From NCBI RefSeq assembly GCF_003367245.1, contig NZ_QRGR01000009.1:186001-250000 (forward strand): DNA of 64,000 nucleotides. Direction: 5' to 3'. Positions 46,799 to 55,083 of this stretch are shown in pieces. Both the position numbers and the translations under genes were made by a program. The stretch comes from Pontibacter diazotrophicus (GTDB lineage: Bacteria; Bacteroidota; Bacteroidia; Cytophagales; Hymenobacteraceae). The notes under the pieces are model-generated. The model made no database searches and was not told where the DNA came from. It saw nothing but the letters and a program-made list of their open reading frames with translations. The stretch's first letter is position 1; each line of letters begins with the position of its first letter.

Positions 46799-47185
46799 GT
46801 GATTAGTCGCATTAGAAACAGCATCTTTATTCAAGTCCTTTGGGGGCTGATGGGACTGTGTTTCCTAAACAGTAGCGTGGACACTGTTGACCCCAATCCA
46901 GAATATATACCTGAAGACCTGTCATTCAACGATCAGGAAAGTGTGGTTGAAATTCTCCTGGAAAAAGTATTGGGGTTTGAGAACGCTATTGCTGAATACG
47001 ATGATCATGATACAGAAGAACGTACGAAGAAAAAAACCACCAAAATTGACTTTATTGTCCAGGACTCACCTCAACAGCCCCATCCGGACAAGACATTTAA
47101 TTTAAGTAAACAGCGTTACCCAAACTTTGAAGACTCTTTGCCCAAAGGGTATCACCAACTTAGCATCCCTCCGCCCAAAATCTGA
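46799..47185 (+). CDS. Conserved hypothetical membrane-anchored protein
   Basis: 128 residues from GTG 46799. An N-terminal hydrophobic segment (about 8-26, FIQVLWGLMGLCFLNSSV) is followed by an acidic middle (EYDDHDTEERTKKKT) and a Pro-rich end. I recall similar short proteins next to HAEPLYID-type outer-membrane proteins in related genomes, sometimes near metal-efflux genes; that is memory, not shown here. 78 bp upstream of the 47264 gene and probably co-transcribed. Confidence 0.6.
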   Translation: MISRIRNSIFIQVLWGLMGLCFLNSSVDTVDPNPEYIPEDLSFNDQESVVEILLEKVLGFENAIAEYDDHDTEERTKKKTTKIDFIVQDSPQQPHPDKTFNLSKQRYPNFEDSLPKGYHQLSIPPPKI

Positions 47186-47263
47186 TTTGTTTTTGCAGAC
47201 CACTCCTCTTGGCTTTTAAAATAAAGCACAAGAATCCTTATTGTTTACAAAAATAAATCTGAA

Positions 47264-48139
47264 ATGAACATCAAAAATATTTTGATGCTGATCTTCCTTT
47301 TGGTATCAGCATCAAACACGTACGCGCAAAACAGCGCCGCAATAAAAGACAGCCTTTACATTCAGGAAGTAGAAGAACTTAAAGAGCCTGCCAAAGTACT
47401 GCATGCAGAACCACTATACATTGACCTTATCCGGGACCTTGGAGCACGAAAAGGTGAGAAAGAATGGAATATAGGTTTAGGCCTGACGGACAATCAAAGA
47501 TTTGATTCTTATGAAGCCTTAGTGGAGTACGAATGGGCTCCTATCGACCGTTTGGGCCTGGAAGTAGAACTACCGTTTACTATCTACTCTCCTTTAAGAG
47601 GTGTTTCAGAAGACTCTGTTCCTTCAGATAGATTGAACAGTATAAAATTAGCCGCTCAATGGACTTTCTTAGTAAATGAGCCCATGGCAACCTCCATGGC
47701 TATTGGTTATATAAATGAGTTTGAACTATCAGATTTCAGGAGCTTTGGAAGCCCTTTGATTAAAGGGAATGTCTACAATCCTTTTTTTGTTGTTGCCAAA
47801 CGCTGGGGGAACAATTATCACTCATTGATCTATACAGGTCCGATGATAGAACAGAACTTCCAGACGAGGGACTTTCATACTACATACGATATCAATACCA
47901 GCTTTCACTACATGATAGCTGGCACAAGAAATTTTATTGGAGTAGAGTTTAACAAAACATTCGATAAAAGTGACTTTGATATGACTATCCGACCACAGAT
48001 GAGGCTTAGTATAGTTGATAATCTTTTGATAGGAATAGTAACAGGAATACCAGTAAAAAGAGAAAATGAAAGATTCAGCTCTTTTGTCAGGCTAATCTGG
48101 GAGCCAGGGCACAAGAAGACCCATAAATTCTCACATTAA
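47264..48139 (+). CDS. Outer-membrane beta-barrel-like protein with HAEPLYIDLIRDLGARKGEKEW signature region
   Basis: 291 residues with a signal peptide (about 1-21, ending NTYAQ). The region around residues 46-66 contains HAEPLYIDLIRDLGARKG, a stretch I recognise as conserved in Bacteroidota. The rest alternates polar and hydrophobic residues in strands (ALVEYEWAPIDRLGLEVELPF, MATSMAIGYINEFEL, RPQMRLSIVDNLLIGIV) with a beta-barrel look. The function is not established; transport or metal sensing is speculative. Convergent with GH105, sharing a terminator. Confidence 0.65.
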   Translation: MNIKNILMLIFLLVSASNTYAQNSAAIKDSLYIQEVEELKEPAKVLHAEPLYIDLIRDLGARKGEKEWNIGLGLTDNQRFDSYEALVEYEWAPIDRLGLEVELPFTIYSPLRGVSEDSVPSDRLNSIKLAAQWTFLVNEPMATSMAIGYINEFELSDFRSFGSPLIKGNVYNPFFVVAKRWGNNYHSLIYTGPMIEQNFQTRDFHTTYDINTSFHYMIAGTRNFIGVEFNKTFDKSDFDMTIRPQMRLSIVDNLLIGIVTGIPVKRENERFSSFVRLIWEPGHKKTHKFSH

Positions 48140-48231
48140 GGAAAATGTGAAGGGACTTAACCTTTCAAAGTTGTGGAGAAAGAAAGAGTTTGTGATCGCA
48201 GAAGGATTACCTACTATTACAGAACTATTCT

Positions 48232-48278
48232 AAAAGTAAAAGGGAGACGGCTTATTTAGCCATCTCCCTTTTACTTTT
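48232..48278. terminator. Bidirectional terminator between convergent genes
   Basis: 21-base arms (48232-48252 with 48258-48278) pair with one mismatch around a 5-nt loop. A and T runs flank the stem on both sides, so it can stop both the plus-strand barrel gene and the minus-strand GH105 gene. Confidence 0.85.
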
Positions 48279-48303
48279 AATGATTACTTAAAAACAGGCA
48301 CCC

Positions 48304-49452
48304 TTACTTCATCTTCATAATTTCTGTTCCGGCAAGCAGGAAGCAGCCAAGGCCGTAGTCTTCGAAGTCAGGTTTGCTGGTATAGGACACGGGCTGGCCG
48401 TCTTTCGGCTCTTTTCCAGTGCCTTGTACATACCCTAAAAAGCCGCTTGGATGTACCGCTTCTTTTTCCATCGCGTTCCACGCCTTTGTGATGACAGGGT
48501 TATAGATTTTCGGGTCCAGCAAGCCATTGTTCACGCCCCAGGCCATGCCATAGGTAAACAAGGCGGTGCCGGATGTTTCCTTTCCTCCAAAATGGTTCGG
48601 GTCGTGGAGGCTTACATTCCAGAATCCGTCTGTTCTTTGCAGCGGCACCAACGCCCGCATCATCTCCAGGTACGTTTTCTCATACTCGTCGCGGTGCGGC
48701 GCATCTTTTGGCAAGCGGTCCAGCACCCTTACCAGTGCCCCAACTACCCAGCCGTTTCCCCTGGACCAGTAGCAGTCTTCACCGTTTGGTTCTTCGTAAG
48801 GTGGCACAAAGTCAGCATCGCGCCACCACAGGCCATCCTGCGAATTATACAAGCCGCCGCCGATTTCCGTTTTGGTAGCATTGTACAGGTCGTACATTTT
48901 AGCATGGTAGGCAGGTGCATCTTCTTTGTAGATTTCACCTAACTGCACATACAAAGGCATGGCCATCATCAGGGCATCAATCCAGTCCCAGTCATCAGAC
49001 TTGGTGCTGTTCACCATATTATCCACTGATGCTTTGATAGACTGAATGCGCTCCGGCTTCGGGTCTATTTTGTAAAGCTCAATGTAGGTCTGTCCGCAGG
49101 TCTGGTAATCTGCGTGCCTTACCTGGTCTCTCCCGGTTAGCCCCCAGTCATGCTTCTGTCCCCAATCCACGGCATAGTCGTAGTACCTTTTCTGCGGGTC
49201 TGCCTCATACAGCTCCATCAACCCGATATAATAGATGCCCCGGGTCCAGATGTTGCTGGGGCGGGTTTTGTTTGTTACTATTTCCTTGCCCGGATCAGGC
49301 CATTTCTGCATGAAATAATCATTGGCAAGAGTAAGGGTTTTGAGCACCTTCTTCTTTTTAGGCAAGCGCTCCGCATGTACCTGAGCAGCACCAATAAGAA
49401 CAAGGCAGCAGAAAAGGAAAAGGCTGCGAAGAGAAAGGGTGTTATGAATCAT
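48304..49452 (-). CDS. GH105 unsaturated rhamnogalacturonyl hydrolase (1)
   Basis: Removes the unsaturated galacturonyl residue left by rhamnogalacturonan lyases, by hydration of the 4,5 double bond. 382 residues, signal peptide to about VHAER. (alpha/alpha)6-barrel motifs are RPSNIWTRGIYYIGL, DDWDWIDALMMAMP (about 155-168, holding the probable catalytic Asp), YWSRGNGWVVGALVRVL and FGGKETSGTALFTYG. It is the first gene of its unit with a tandem CAGGATA promoter at 49539-49583, divergent from DUF4861. Its natural partners are the PL11 lyases at 52975 and 59489. Confidence 0.92.
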   Translation of the reverse strand: MIHNTLSLRSLFLFCCLVLIGAAQVHAERLPKKKKVLKTLTLANDYFMQKWPDPGKEIVTNKTRPSNIWTRGIYYIGLMELYEADPQKRYYDYAVDWGQKHDWGLTGRDQVRHADYQTCGQTYIELYKIDPKPERIQSIKASVDNMVNSTKSDDWDWIDALMMAMPLYVQLGEIYKEDAPAYHAKMYDLYNATKTEIGGGLYNSQDGLWWRDADFVPPYEEPNGEDCYWSRGNGWVVGALVRVLDRLPKDAPHRDEYEKTYLEMMRALVPLQRTDGFWNVSLHDPNHFGGKETSGTALFTYGMAWGVNNGLLDPKIYNPVITKAWNAMEKEAVHPSGFLGYVQGTGKEPKDGQPVSYTSKPDFEDYGLGCFLLAGTEIMKMK

Positions 49453-49538
49453 TATTTACTTACTGTTAAATGTTTTACAGAAAAAGCACCTCTTCTTTGT
49501 GTATATTAAAGGGCAGAACAAGCACTTCACTAATTTAG

Positions 49539-49583
49539 CTAATTTAAATTACTTCCTTTTGCTTTCTATCCTGCTCTATCCTG
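49539..49583 (-). promoter_or_regulatory. CAGGATA-class promoter of GH105 (1)
   Basis: Gene-sense (minus): CAGGATA-GAG-CAGGATA (49583 down to 49567), exactly 20 nt, then TAAATTAG (49546-49539). Leader to the start codon is about 80 nt. Both half-sites are exact. Confidence 0.7.
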
Positions 49584-49669
49584 TAAGGCTGTTACAGAGA
49601 GGAACCGTACATGTAGGATGAAAGAAAAAAGTAGTTTCCTCTACTGCAGAATTCTCGATGCTGCTGAAT

Positions 49670-49714
49670 CAGGCTAGAGCAGGATAGCCAGCTAATTCTT
49701 CTTTATTATCTTTA
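49670..49714 (+). promoter_or_regulatory. CAGGATA-class promoter of the DUF4861 gene
   Basis: CAGGCTA-GAG-CAGGATA (49670-49686), 20 nt, TATCTTTA (49707-49714). It is back to back with the GH105 site in the same 389-bp divergent gap. Confidence 0.65.
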
Positions 49715-49841
49715 GGAAGCCCAGTTTAAAGCAGCAAGCCAGGCGCACATATGCCTGCAGTAAATAAGCCAACGGGCTATTCTCTCTGATTTAAACTAGA
49801 ATAAGAGCTTTAACCAGTTAATCACTTCACATCTATCATCC

Positions 49842-51146
49842 ATGATAAAAAAAGGCACCTTCTCACTCCCCTTCCTTTGTCTGTGCAGCATGCTACTTTC
49901 ATGCCAGTCTGAGACTGAAGACCAGGCGCAGGAGATTGTTCTCACGAACCAATCAGCTGTTGCGCTAACCGATAAAGCCATTGCCGTAAAACGTGACCAA
50001 CTTTCTGGTATGCCGGACGGAGCCGGTTATCCTGTTCTGCTTACCCAGACCGGCGATACCCTTGCGGCTCAGTTAGATGATTTGGATGGTGACAATGAAT
50101 GGGATGAGCTGTTTTTTGTGACTGATTTACCTGCCAACGGCGAGCAGATCCTGCAACTGTCATGGGCAAGTGCACAGCCTGAATATACCACACGCACCAG
50201 TGTCCGGTTCGGGAAACGCTCTTCTGCAGATTCGCCGGTGCAGCCCAGCACAAGCGACACGCTTTATGCCAACCAACTGCCTAAAAGTGCCGGCATAGGC
50301 TACCAGCCTTACCAGACAGATGGCCCTGCTTGGGAAAACGACAAAGTGGGCTTCCGCCACTACTTAGATGGACGGAACGCCAAAGATATTTTTGGTAAGA
50401 AGGTTTCCTATATGTCACCGGAAACGGTGGGCATAAGTAATACCGGTGCTGTGGAAGACAACTATCATGAGATGAAGGAATGGGGCCGGGACATCATGGC
50501 AGTAGGCAGCTCAACAGGCATTGGCGGTATTGCCCTCATGGTTGGCGACACCCCCTACCGCCTGGGAGTTACAGTCAATGACACGGTAAACAATGTCGAG
50601 AACACCACTTTCAATATCTTAACCGAAGGACCGGTACGGTCGATGATGCACCTCCGCTATAACAACTGGAAGCCGGATGGCACAGACAGAACATATACGG
50701 TAGAAGAGCAGCCCACCATCTGGCCAGGCATGTACGCGTACCGCAATACGGCCAGCGTTTCTGGTTTGCAGGGTGATGAAACGTTGCTCATTGGCATGAA
50801 TAACCTGGATCAGACAGACTCCATTGCAGAAATCAACGTGGATGATGAGTGGGTGGTACTGCTGACGCACGACCGCGAAACCTACGACAACGAATGGATA
50901 CTGGGCCTGGCGCTAATTTTACCGAAGGATGCCTACCAGGGCTATATGGAAGCTCCTACTTCAGGCAGACTGGCACAGGCTTATTTTGCCAAAATGAAGG
51001 CGCAGGAAAACCAACCTGTAACCTATTATGCAGTAGGTGGCTGGGAGCTAAGCAACGAAGCCTTCAAAGATTCATCCTCCTTCCGAAACTATGTGCAGGA
51101 CCTTACCCGCCAGTTAGCAGCCGAGGTTGATGTACAGGTTAGGTAA
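49842..51146 (+). CDS. DUF4861 family exported lipoprotein of the pectin locus
   Basis: 434 residues; lipobox MLLSC (Cys about 21). The mature protein is beta-rich with LTQTGDTLAAQLDDLDGDNEWDELFFVTDL near the start, GFRHYLDGRNAKDIFGKK (about 168-185) and DPxxxGG-like loops, as in DUF4861 proteins often found in rhamnogalacturonan loci. No enzymatic activity can be assigned from sequence. It may be a glycoside hydrolase or binding protein acting on RG-I oligosaccharides. Followed by GH105 (2) at a 185-bp gap that carries its own promoter. Confidence 0.78.
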   Translation: MIKKGTFSLPFLCLCSMLLSCQSETEDQAQEIVLTNQSAVALTDKAIAVKRDQLSGMPDGAGYPVLLTQTGDTLAAQLDDLDGDNEWDELFFVTDLPANGEQILQLSWASAQPEYTTRTSVRFGKRSSADSPVQPSTSDTLYANQLPKSAGIGYQPYQTDGPAWENDKVGFRHYLDGRNAKDIFGKKVSYMSPETVGISNTGAVEDNYHEMKEWGRDIMAVGSSTGIGGIALMVGDTPYRLGVTVNDTVNNVENTTFNILTEGPVRSMMHLRYNNWKPDGTDRTYTVEEQPTIWPGMYAYRNTASVSGLQGDETLLIGMNNLDQTDSIAEINVDDEWVVLLTHDRETYDNEWILGLALILPKDAYQGYMEAPTSGRLAQAYFAKMKAQENQPVTYYAVGGWELSNEAFKDSSSFRNYVQDLTRQLAAEVDVQVR

Positions 51147-51193
51147 GGGCGGTTAAAGTCTGAAGCATGGTTCTTTTTCTTCCTGAGCATAAG

Positions 51194-51238
51194 CCGGACA
51201 GTACAGGATAGCCTATTATCTTTTTCTTCCTATTTTAG
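51194..51238 (+). promoter_or_regulatory. CAGGATA-class promoter of the GH105 (2)-PL11 unit
   Basis: CCGGACA-GTA-CAGGATA (51194-51210), 20 nt, TATTTTAG (51231-51238). The distal half-site matches 5 of 7. A dyad, TTTAGGAA/TTCCTAAA (51234-51241 with 51248-51255), overlaps the -7 box and early transcript. Confidence 0.6.
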
Positions 51239-51331
51239 GAACACTATTTCCTAAACAAGAACAGGAACAACATTGATTGCTGAAGCCTGTGAGAGAAAGC
51301 ATCTCCCGCAGTACATTAAACAAACATTCGA

Positions 51332-52759
51332 ATGAAAGCAGTAGCAAAATATTCAAAACCTGTTGTACATAGCAGCAACTATCAGTGGTTAGGCATCAAG
51401 GCCCGTAAAGCTTTCTTTGCGCTTTCCTTAGTCGCTGCTTTTCAAACAGCGCAGGCGCAGACAAACCCCGCCAAAGTCTCAGACGTTAACACGCCGCTGC
51501 ACGCCATGCAGCCCGACTACCCTACTCCCTATGGCAACACCACGGTAGCTGATGTTACTAAGGTGCTGAACCGGGTGCACGCCTACCTCGACGCCTCCAC
51601 CCCCGCCCGCATGGTAGACCAGAAATCCGGAAAGCCTGTTACAGACCTGAAAAAGCTGAACAGCAATGCTGTGATGGAACAGGGCGACTTCCGGCTCACC
51701 AGCTACGAATGGGGCGTAACCTATGCGGGCATGCTGCTGGCAGGAGAAGCGACCGGCGATCCGCGCTTTACAAACTACACCGCACAGCGGCTGAGCTTTC
51801 TGGCGGACCTGGCACCCTACTACCGCAACGAGATGAAGAAAAATCCTAAGGTAGAGACGCCACTCCGGCAGGTGCTGGCACCGCATGCCCTGGATGACGC
51901 GGGTGCCATGTGTGCCGCCATGATAAAGGCCAGCCGCTATGGTGTCACAAAATCAGACCTGCGCCCCCTCATCGACAATTACATCGACTATATCAGCAAC
52001 AAGGAATTCAGGCTGGCAGACGGCACGCTGGCCCGAAACAGGCCGCTGCCCAACACCATCTGGCTCGATGACCTGTTCATGAGTGTGCCGGCGCTGGCAC
52101 AGATGGGTAAATTAACCGGAGAGCGCCGCTACTACGATGATGCCGTGAAGCAGGTGGTACAGTTCTCGGAGCGTATGTTCAACAAAGAGAAAGGCCTTTA
52201 TATGCACGGATGGGTGCAGGGCATGGAACCGCATCCGCAGTTTCATTGGGCACGTGCCAATGGCTGGGCAGTAATGACGTTGGTAGAACTGTTGGAAGTA
52301 CTGCCCCAGGACCACCCCGGCTATCCGAAAGTGATGGACCAGCTGCGTGCGCATGTAAAAGGACTCGCATCGTACCAGGCAGGTGAAGGCTTCTGGCATC
52401 AGCTCATCGACCGAAACAACTCCTACTTAGAAACTTCTGCTACCGCCATATATGCCTATTCCATTGCCCGGGCAATCAACAAGGGCTGGGTAGATAAGCA
52501 GGCTTACGGCCCAATGGTGTTGCTGGCCTGGAATGCAGTCGCTACACAGGTAAACGACAAGGGGCAGGTGGAAGGAACCTGCGTGGGAACAGGCATGGCC
52601 TTCGACCCCGCTTTCTACTTTTACCGTCCGATTAACGTGTATGCCGCGCATGGCTACGGCCCGGTATTACTGGCAGGCGCTGAAGTTATCAACCTTTTAA
52701 AGGGAAGCAAATATGAGATAAACGACAGTTCTGTGCAGTTCTCCTCTCAGAATCAATAA
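51332..52759 (+). CDS. GH105/GH88-type unsaturated glucuronyl/rhamnogalacturonyl hydrolase (2)
   Basis: 475 residues; an exported barrel. The signal peptide is preceded by a longer N-terminal stretch and ends near TAQAQT (about 41). Motifs: FRLTSYEWGVTYAGMLLAGEATGDPRF, LDDAGAMCAAM (about 188-198, probable catalytic Asp region), TIWLDDLFMSVPALAQMG, WARANGWAVMTLVELL and ETSATAIYAYSIARAIN. It is longer and only distantly similar to GH105 (1), so may act on a different unsaturated uronide. Likely co-transcribed with the esterase remnant and PL11 downstream. Confidence 0.88.
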   Translation: MKAVAKYSKPVVHSSNYQWLGIKARKAFFALSLVAAFQTAQAQTNPAKVSDVNTPLHAMQPDYPTPYGNTTVADVTKVLNRVHAYLDASTPARMVDQKSGKPVTDLKKLNSNAVMEQGDFRLTSYEWGVTYAGMLLAGEATGDPRFTNYTAQRLSFLADLAPYYRNEMKKNPKVETPLRQVLAPHALDDAGAMCAAMIKASRYGVTKSDLRPLIDNYIDYISNKEFRLADGTLARNRPLPNTIWLDDLFMSVPALAQMGKLTGERRYYDDAVKQVVQFSERMFNKEKGLYMHGWVQGMEPHPQFHWARANGWAVMTLVELLEVLPQDHPGYPKVMDQLRAHVKGLASYQAGEGFWHQLIDRNNSYLETSATAIYAYSIARAINKGWVDKQAYGPMVLLAWNAVATQVNDKGQVEGTCVGTGMAFDPAFYFYRPINVYAAHGYGPVLLAGAEVINLLKGSKYEINDSSVQFSSQNQ

Positions 52760-52768
52760 TAGAGGTGC

Positions 52769-52939
52769 CTTTCAATTTGCCAGAGCATTGTGGAGGGCAT
52801 CTAAAAGAACAACCTGAAGCTTGTGGATTATCTGCAGGAAGATGTAAAGCCTTTTGCTCACGCTAACCCGGCCACGGTGGAGGAATGGCAGCTTCCGCAG
52901 AGTCCTGATGCAACGGCAGCGAAGTCAGACGGAAGTTAA
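52769..52939 (+). pseudogene. 3' remnant of a probable CE12-type (SGNH) esterase
   Basis: Between GH105 and PL11, one frame reads SIVEGI, a TAA stop at 52802-52804, then KNNLKLVDYLQEDVKPFAHA... to a TAA at 52937. The stretch SIVEGI-x-KNNLKLVDYL resembles the C-terminus of the rhamnogalacturonan acetylesterase at 63473 (LAVEGIRELKLKPLVKNL), so this looks like the tail of a lost esterase gene. The family match is short and the call is tentative; other pectin-enzyme tails are possible. Confidence 0.45.
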
Positions 52940-52974
52940 GACGGTCTTTTTGACATATCTTCTTCCATAAAGAA

Positions 52975-54864
52975 ATGGACATGATAAACCAAAGTAAAAT
53001 AATACTCCTGTTAAGCTTCTTCCTGTTTCTGAACCTGACACAGGCTACTGCGCAGCGGCAAATGGAATACCTGAACCGTGGCGTGGTAGCTGTACCTGCA
53101 GGTGGTGATTCAGTGTTTGTGAGCTGGCGCATGCTCGGAACAGAACCAGAAGAAACAGCCTTTAACCTGTACCGGAAAACAGGTAATAATAAGAAGCCTG
53201 TGAAGCTAAATAAAAAGCCGATTACCGAAAGCACGAATTACACAGATGCTGGAGTAAGCCAGAGTCAGGCAACTGCTTATTTTGTGAGACCGGTGCTGAA
53301 CGGAAAAGAGCAGGAGCCTTCTGAAGCCGCAGCCGTATGGCGCCAGAACTACCTGACCCTTCCGCTACAAACGCCGGAGGGCTACTCTCCTAACGATGCT
53401 TCTGTAGGTGACTTGGACGGGGACGGGCAGTATGAAATCATCGTCCACATGACCGGCAGGAGCCGCGACACACCTTCAAACGGCTTCACCGACGAACCTA
53501 TTTTTCATGCTTATACCCTGGAGGGTAAACTGCTCTGGAAGATAAACCTGGGCAAGAACATCCGGGAAGGTGCTCACTACACCCAGTTCATCGTCATCGA
53601 CATGGATGGAGACGGCATCGCAGAGTTCGCCTGTAAAACCGCCGACGGCACTGTAGACGGAAAAGGCAAAGTAATTGGCGATGCCTCAAAAGACTGGCGC
53701 GATAAAAACGGGAAAATCCTGCAAGGGCCGGAGTATTTTACTGTGTTTGATGGGCGAACGGGTGCAGCACTTGCTACCGCCGACTTTATACCCGGCAGAG
53801 GCGATTTGTGCGGCTGGGGCGGCGTGGGTGGCAACAGTGGCAACGACTGCGATGGCAATCGGGTAGATCGTTTCCTGGCTGGTGCCGCCTACCTGGACGG
53901 CAAACTGCCCAGTGTGCTGATGGCCCGCGGCTACTATGGCCGTTCCGTGATAGCCGCCTGGGACTGGCGCGATGGCAAACTGACTTCCCGTTGGGTGTTT
54001 GATTCAGAAGACGGTGAAAATCCTTTTTCCGGCCAGGGCAATCATAGCCTGAGCGTAAACGACATAGACAGAGACGGCAAAGACGAAATTGTTTACGGTG
54101 CGATGGCAGTAGATGACAACGGCCAGGGCATCTACACCACCGGTCTCCGCCACGGCGATGCTTTGCACGTAAGTCAGCTTGATCCAAGCAACCCCGACCA
54201 GTTGGCCTGGGGCATCCATGAGAACGAAACAAACGCAACCGGCTATGGCGTTGCCCTATACAACGCCCGGACAGGAGATATTATCTGGGGAGGCGAAGAA
54301 GGGAAAGATGTAGGTCGTGGCCTGGCTGCGGACATCGATCCACGTAACCCGGGAGCAGAAATGTGGTGGAACGGCAACAAGGGGTTGTATAATGTAAAGG
54401 GCGAAAGAATCAGCAAGAACCCCTCTTCCACCAATTTCGCCATCTGGTGGGACGGTGACCTGCTGCGGGAGCTCCTCAACGGCAACCACATCGACAAGTG
54501 GGATTATGCGCAGGAGCAACAGGTGCGTTTACTCACAGCGGAAGGGGCTACCTCTAATAACGGCACCAAAGCAACGCCTGCCTTAAGCGCTGACCTGTTT
54601 GGCGATTGGCGCGAGGAAGTAATTCTCAGAACAGAAGATAACCAAAGTCTCCGCATCTATACCACCATCATTCCTACAAACCACCGCCTCTACACTTTGA
54701 TGCATAACCCGCAGTACCGCCTGAGCGTTTCCTGGCAAAATGTTGGGTACAACCAGCCACCGCACACCAGTTTCTACCTAGGGCATGGTATGCAAAAGCC
54801 GCCCCGCCCGGATATAGTAGTACCTACTAAAGGAGGCACAAAAACAGGAACCTCTAAACGCTAA
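52975..54864 (+). CDS. PL11 rhamnogalacturonan lyase (short form)
   Basis: Cleaves RG-I backbone between rhamnose and galacturonic acid by beta-elimination. 629 residues, signal peptide to about ATAQR (28). After a small N-terminal beta domain, the eight-bladed propeller carries calcium sites: SVGDLDGDGQYEIIV, FIVIDMDGDGIAEFACKTADGTVDG, DIDRDGKDEIVYGAMAVDDNG. The ending SWQNVGYNQPPHTSFYLG is typical PL11. No sorting domain, so periplasmic. It closes the GH105 (2) unit and generates the unsaturated ends that GH105 removes. A paralogue with extra modules is at 59489. Confidence 0.95.
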   Translation: MDMINQSKIILLLSFFLFLNLTQATAQRQMEYLNRGVVAVPAGGDSVFVSWRMLGTEPEETAFNLYRKTGNNKKPVKLNKKPITESTNYTDAGVSQSQATAYFVRPVLNGKEQEPSEAAAVWRQNYLTLPLQTPEGYSPNDASVGDLDGDGQYEIIVHMTGRSRDTPSNGFTDEPIFHAYTLEGKLLWKINLGKNIREGAHYTQFIVIDMDGDGIAEFACKTADGTVDGKGKVIGDASKDWRDKNGKILQGPEYFTVFDGRTGAALATADFIPGRGDLCGWGGVGGNSGNDCDGNRVDRFLAGAAYLDGKLPSVLMARGYYGRSVIAAWDWRDGKLTSRWVFDSEDGENPFSGQGNHSLSVNDIDRDGKDEIVYGAMAVDDNGQGIYTTGLRHGDALHVSQLDPSNPDQLAWGIHENETNATGYGVALYNARTGDIIWGGEEGKDVGRGLAADIDPRNPGAEMWWNGNKGLYNVKGERISKNPSSTNFAIWWDGDLLRELLNGNHIDKWDYAQEQQVRLLTAEGATSNNGTKATPALSADLFGDWREEVILRTEDNQSLRIYTTIIPTNHRLYTLMHNPQYRLSVSWQNVGYNQPPHTSFYLGHGMQKPPRPDIVVPTKGGTKTGTSKR

Positions 54865-54955
54865 CCAACAACCCTGGCGCCGGTATCCAACCGGTGACGT
54901 AAAGTGGGTGCGAGTCTCCAAACTTGCTGGTGTTTCCCGGGTCAAACCACCCCTG

Positions 54956-55000
54956 CCCCTCCTGGGGGTGCAGGGGCCCCCTTTAGAGTCTAAGGAGGGG
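54956..55000. repeat. G/C-rich palindromic repeat, copy 1
   Basis: CCCCTCCT (54956-54963) and AGGAGGGG (54993-55000) flank GGGGGTGCAGGGGCCCCC-like DNA between convergent PL11 and PL22. A related copy lies at 58995-59031 in inverse orientation. It may also act as terminator for either gene. Confidence 0.55.
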
Positions 55001-55083
55001 AGTCTGCTGATTCGTTTTGCCCTACGCCTTTTTCATATTCAATGCTTTACTGCTAAACCCGCTCCTGTTGCAGTTTTCCTATC

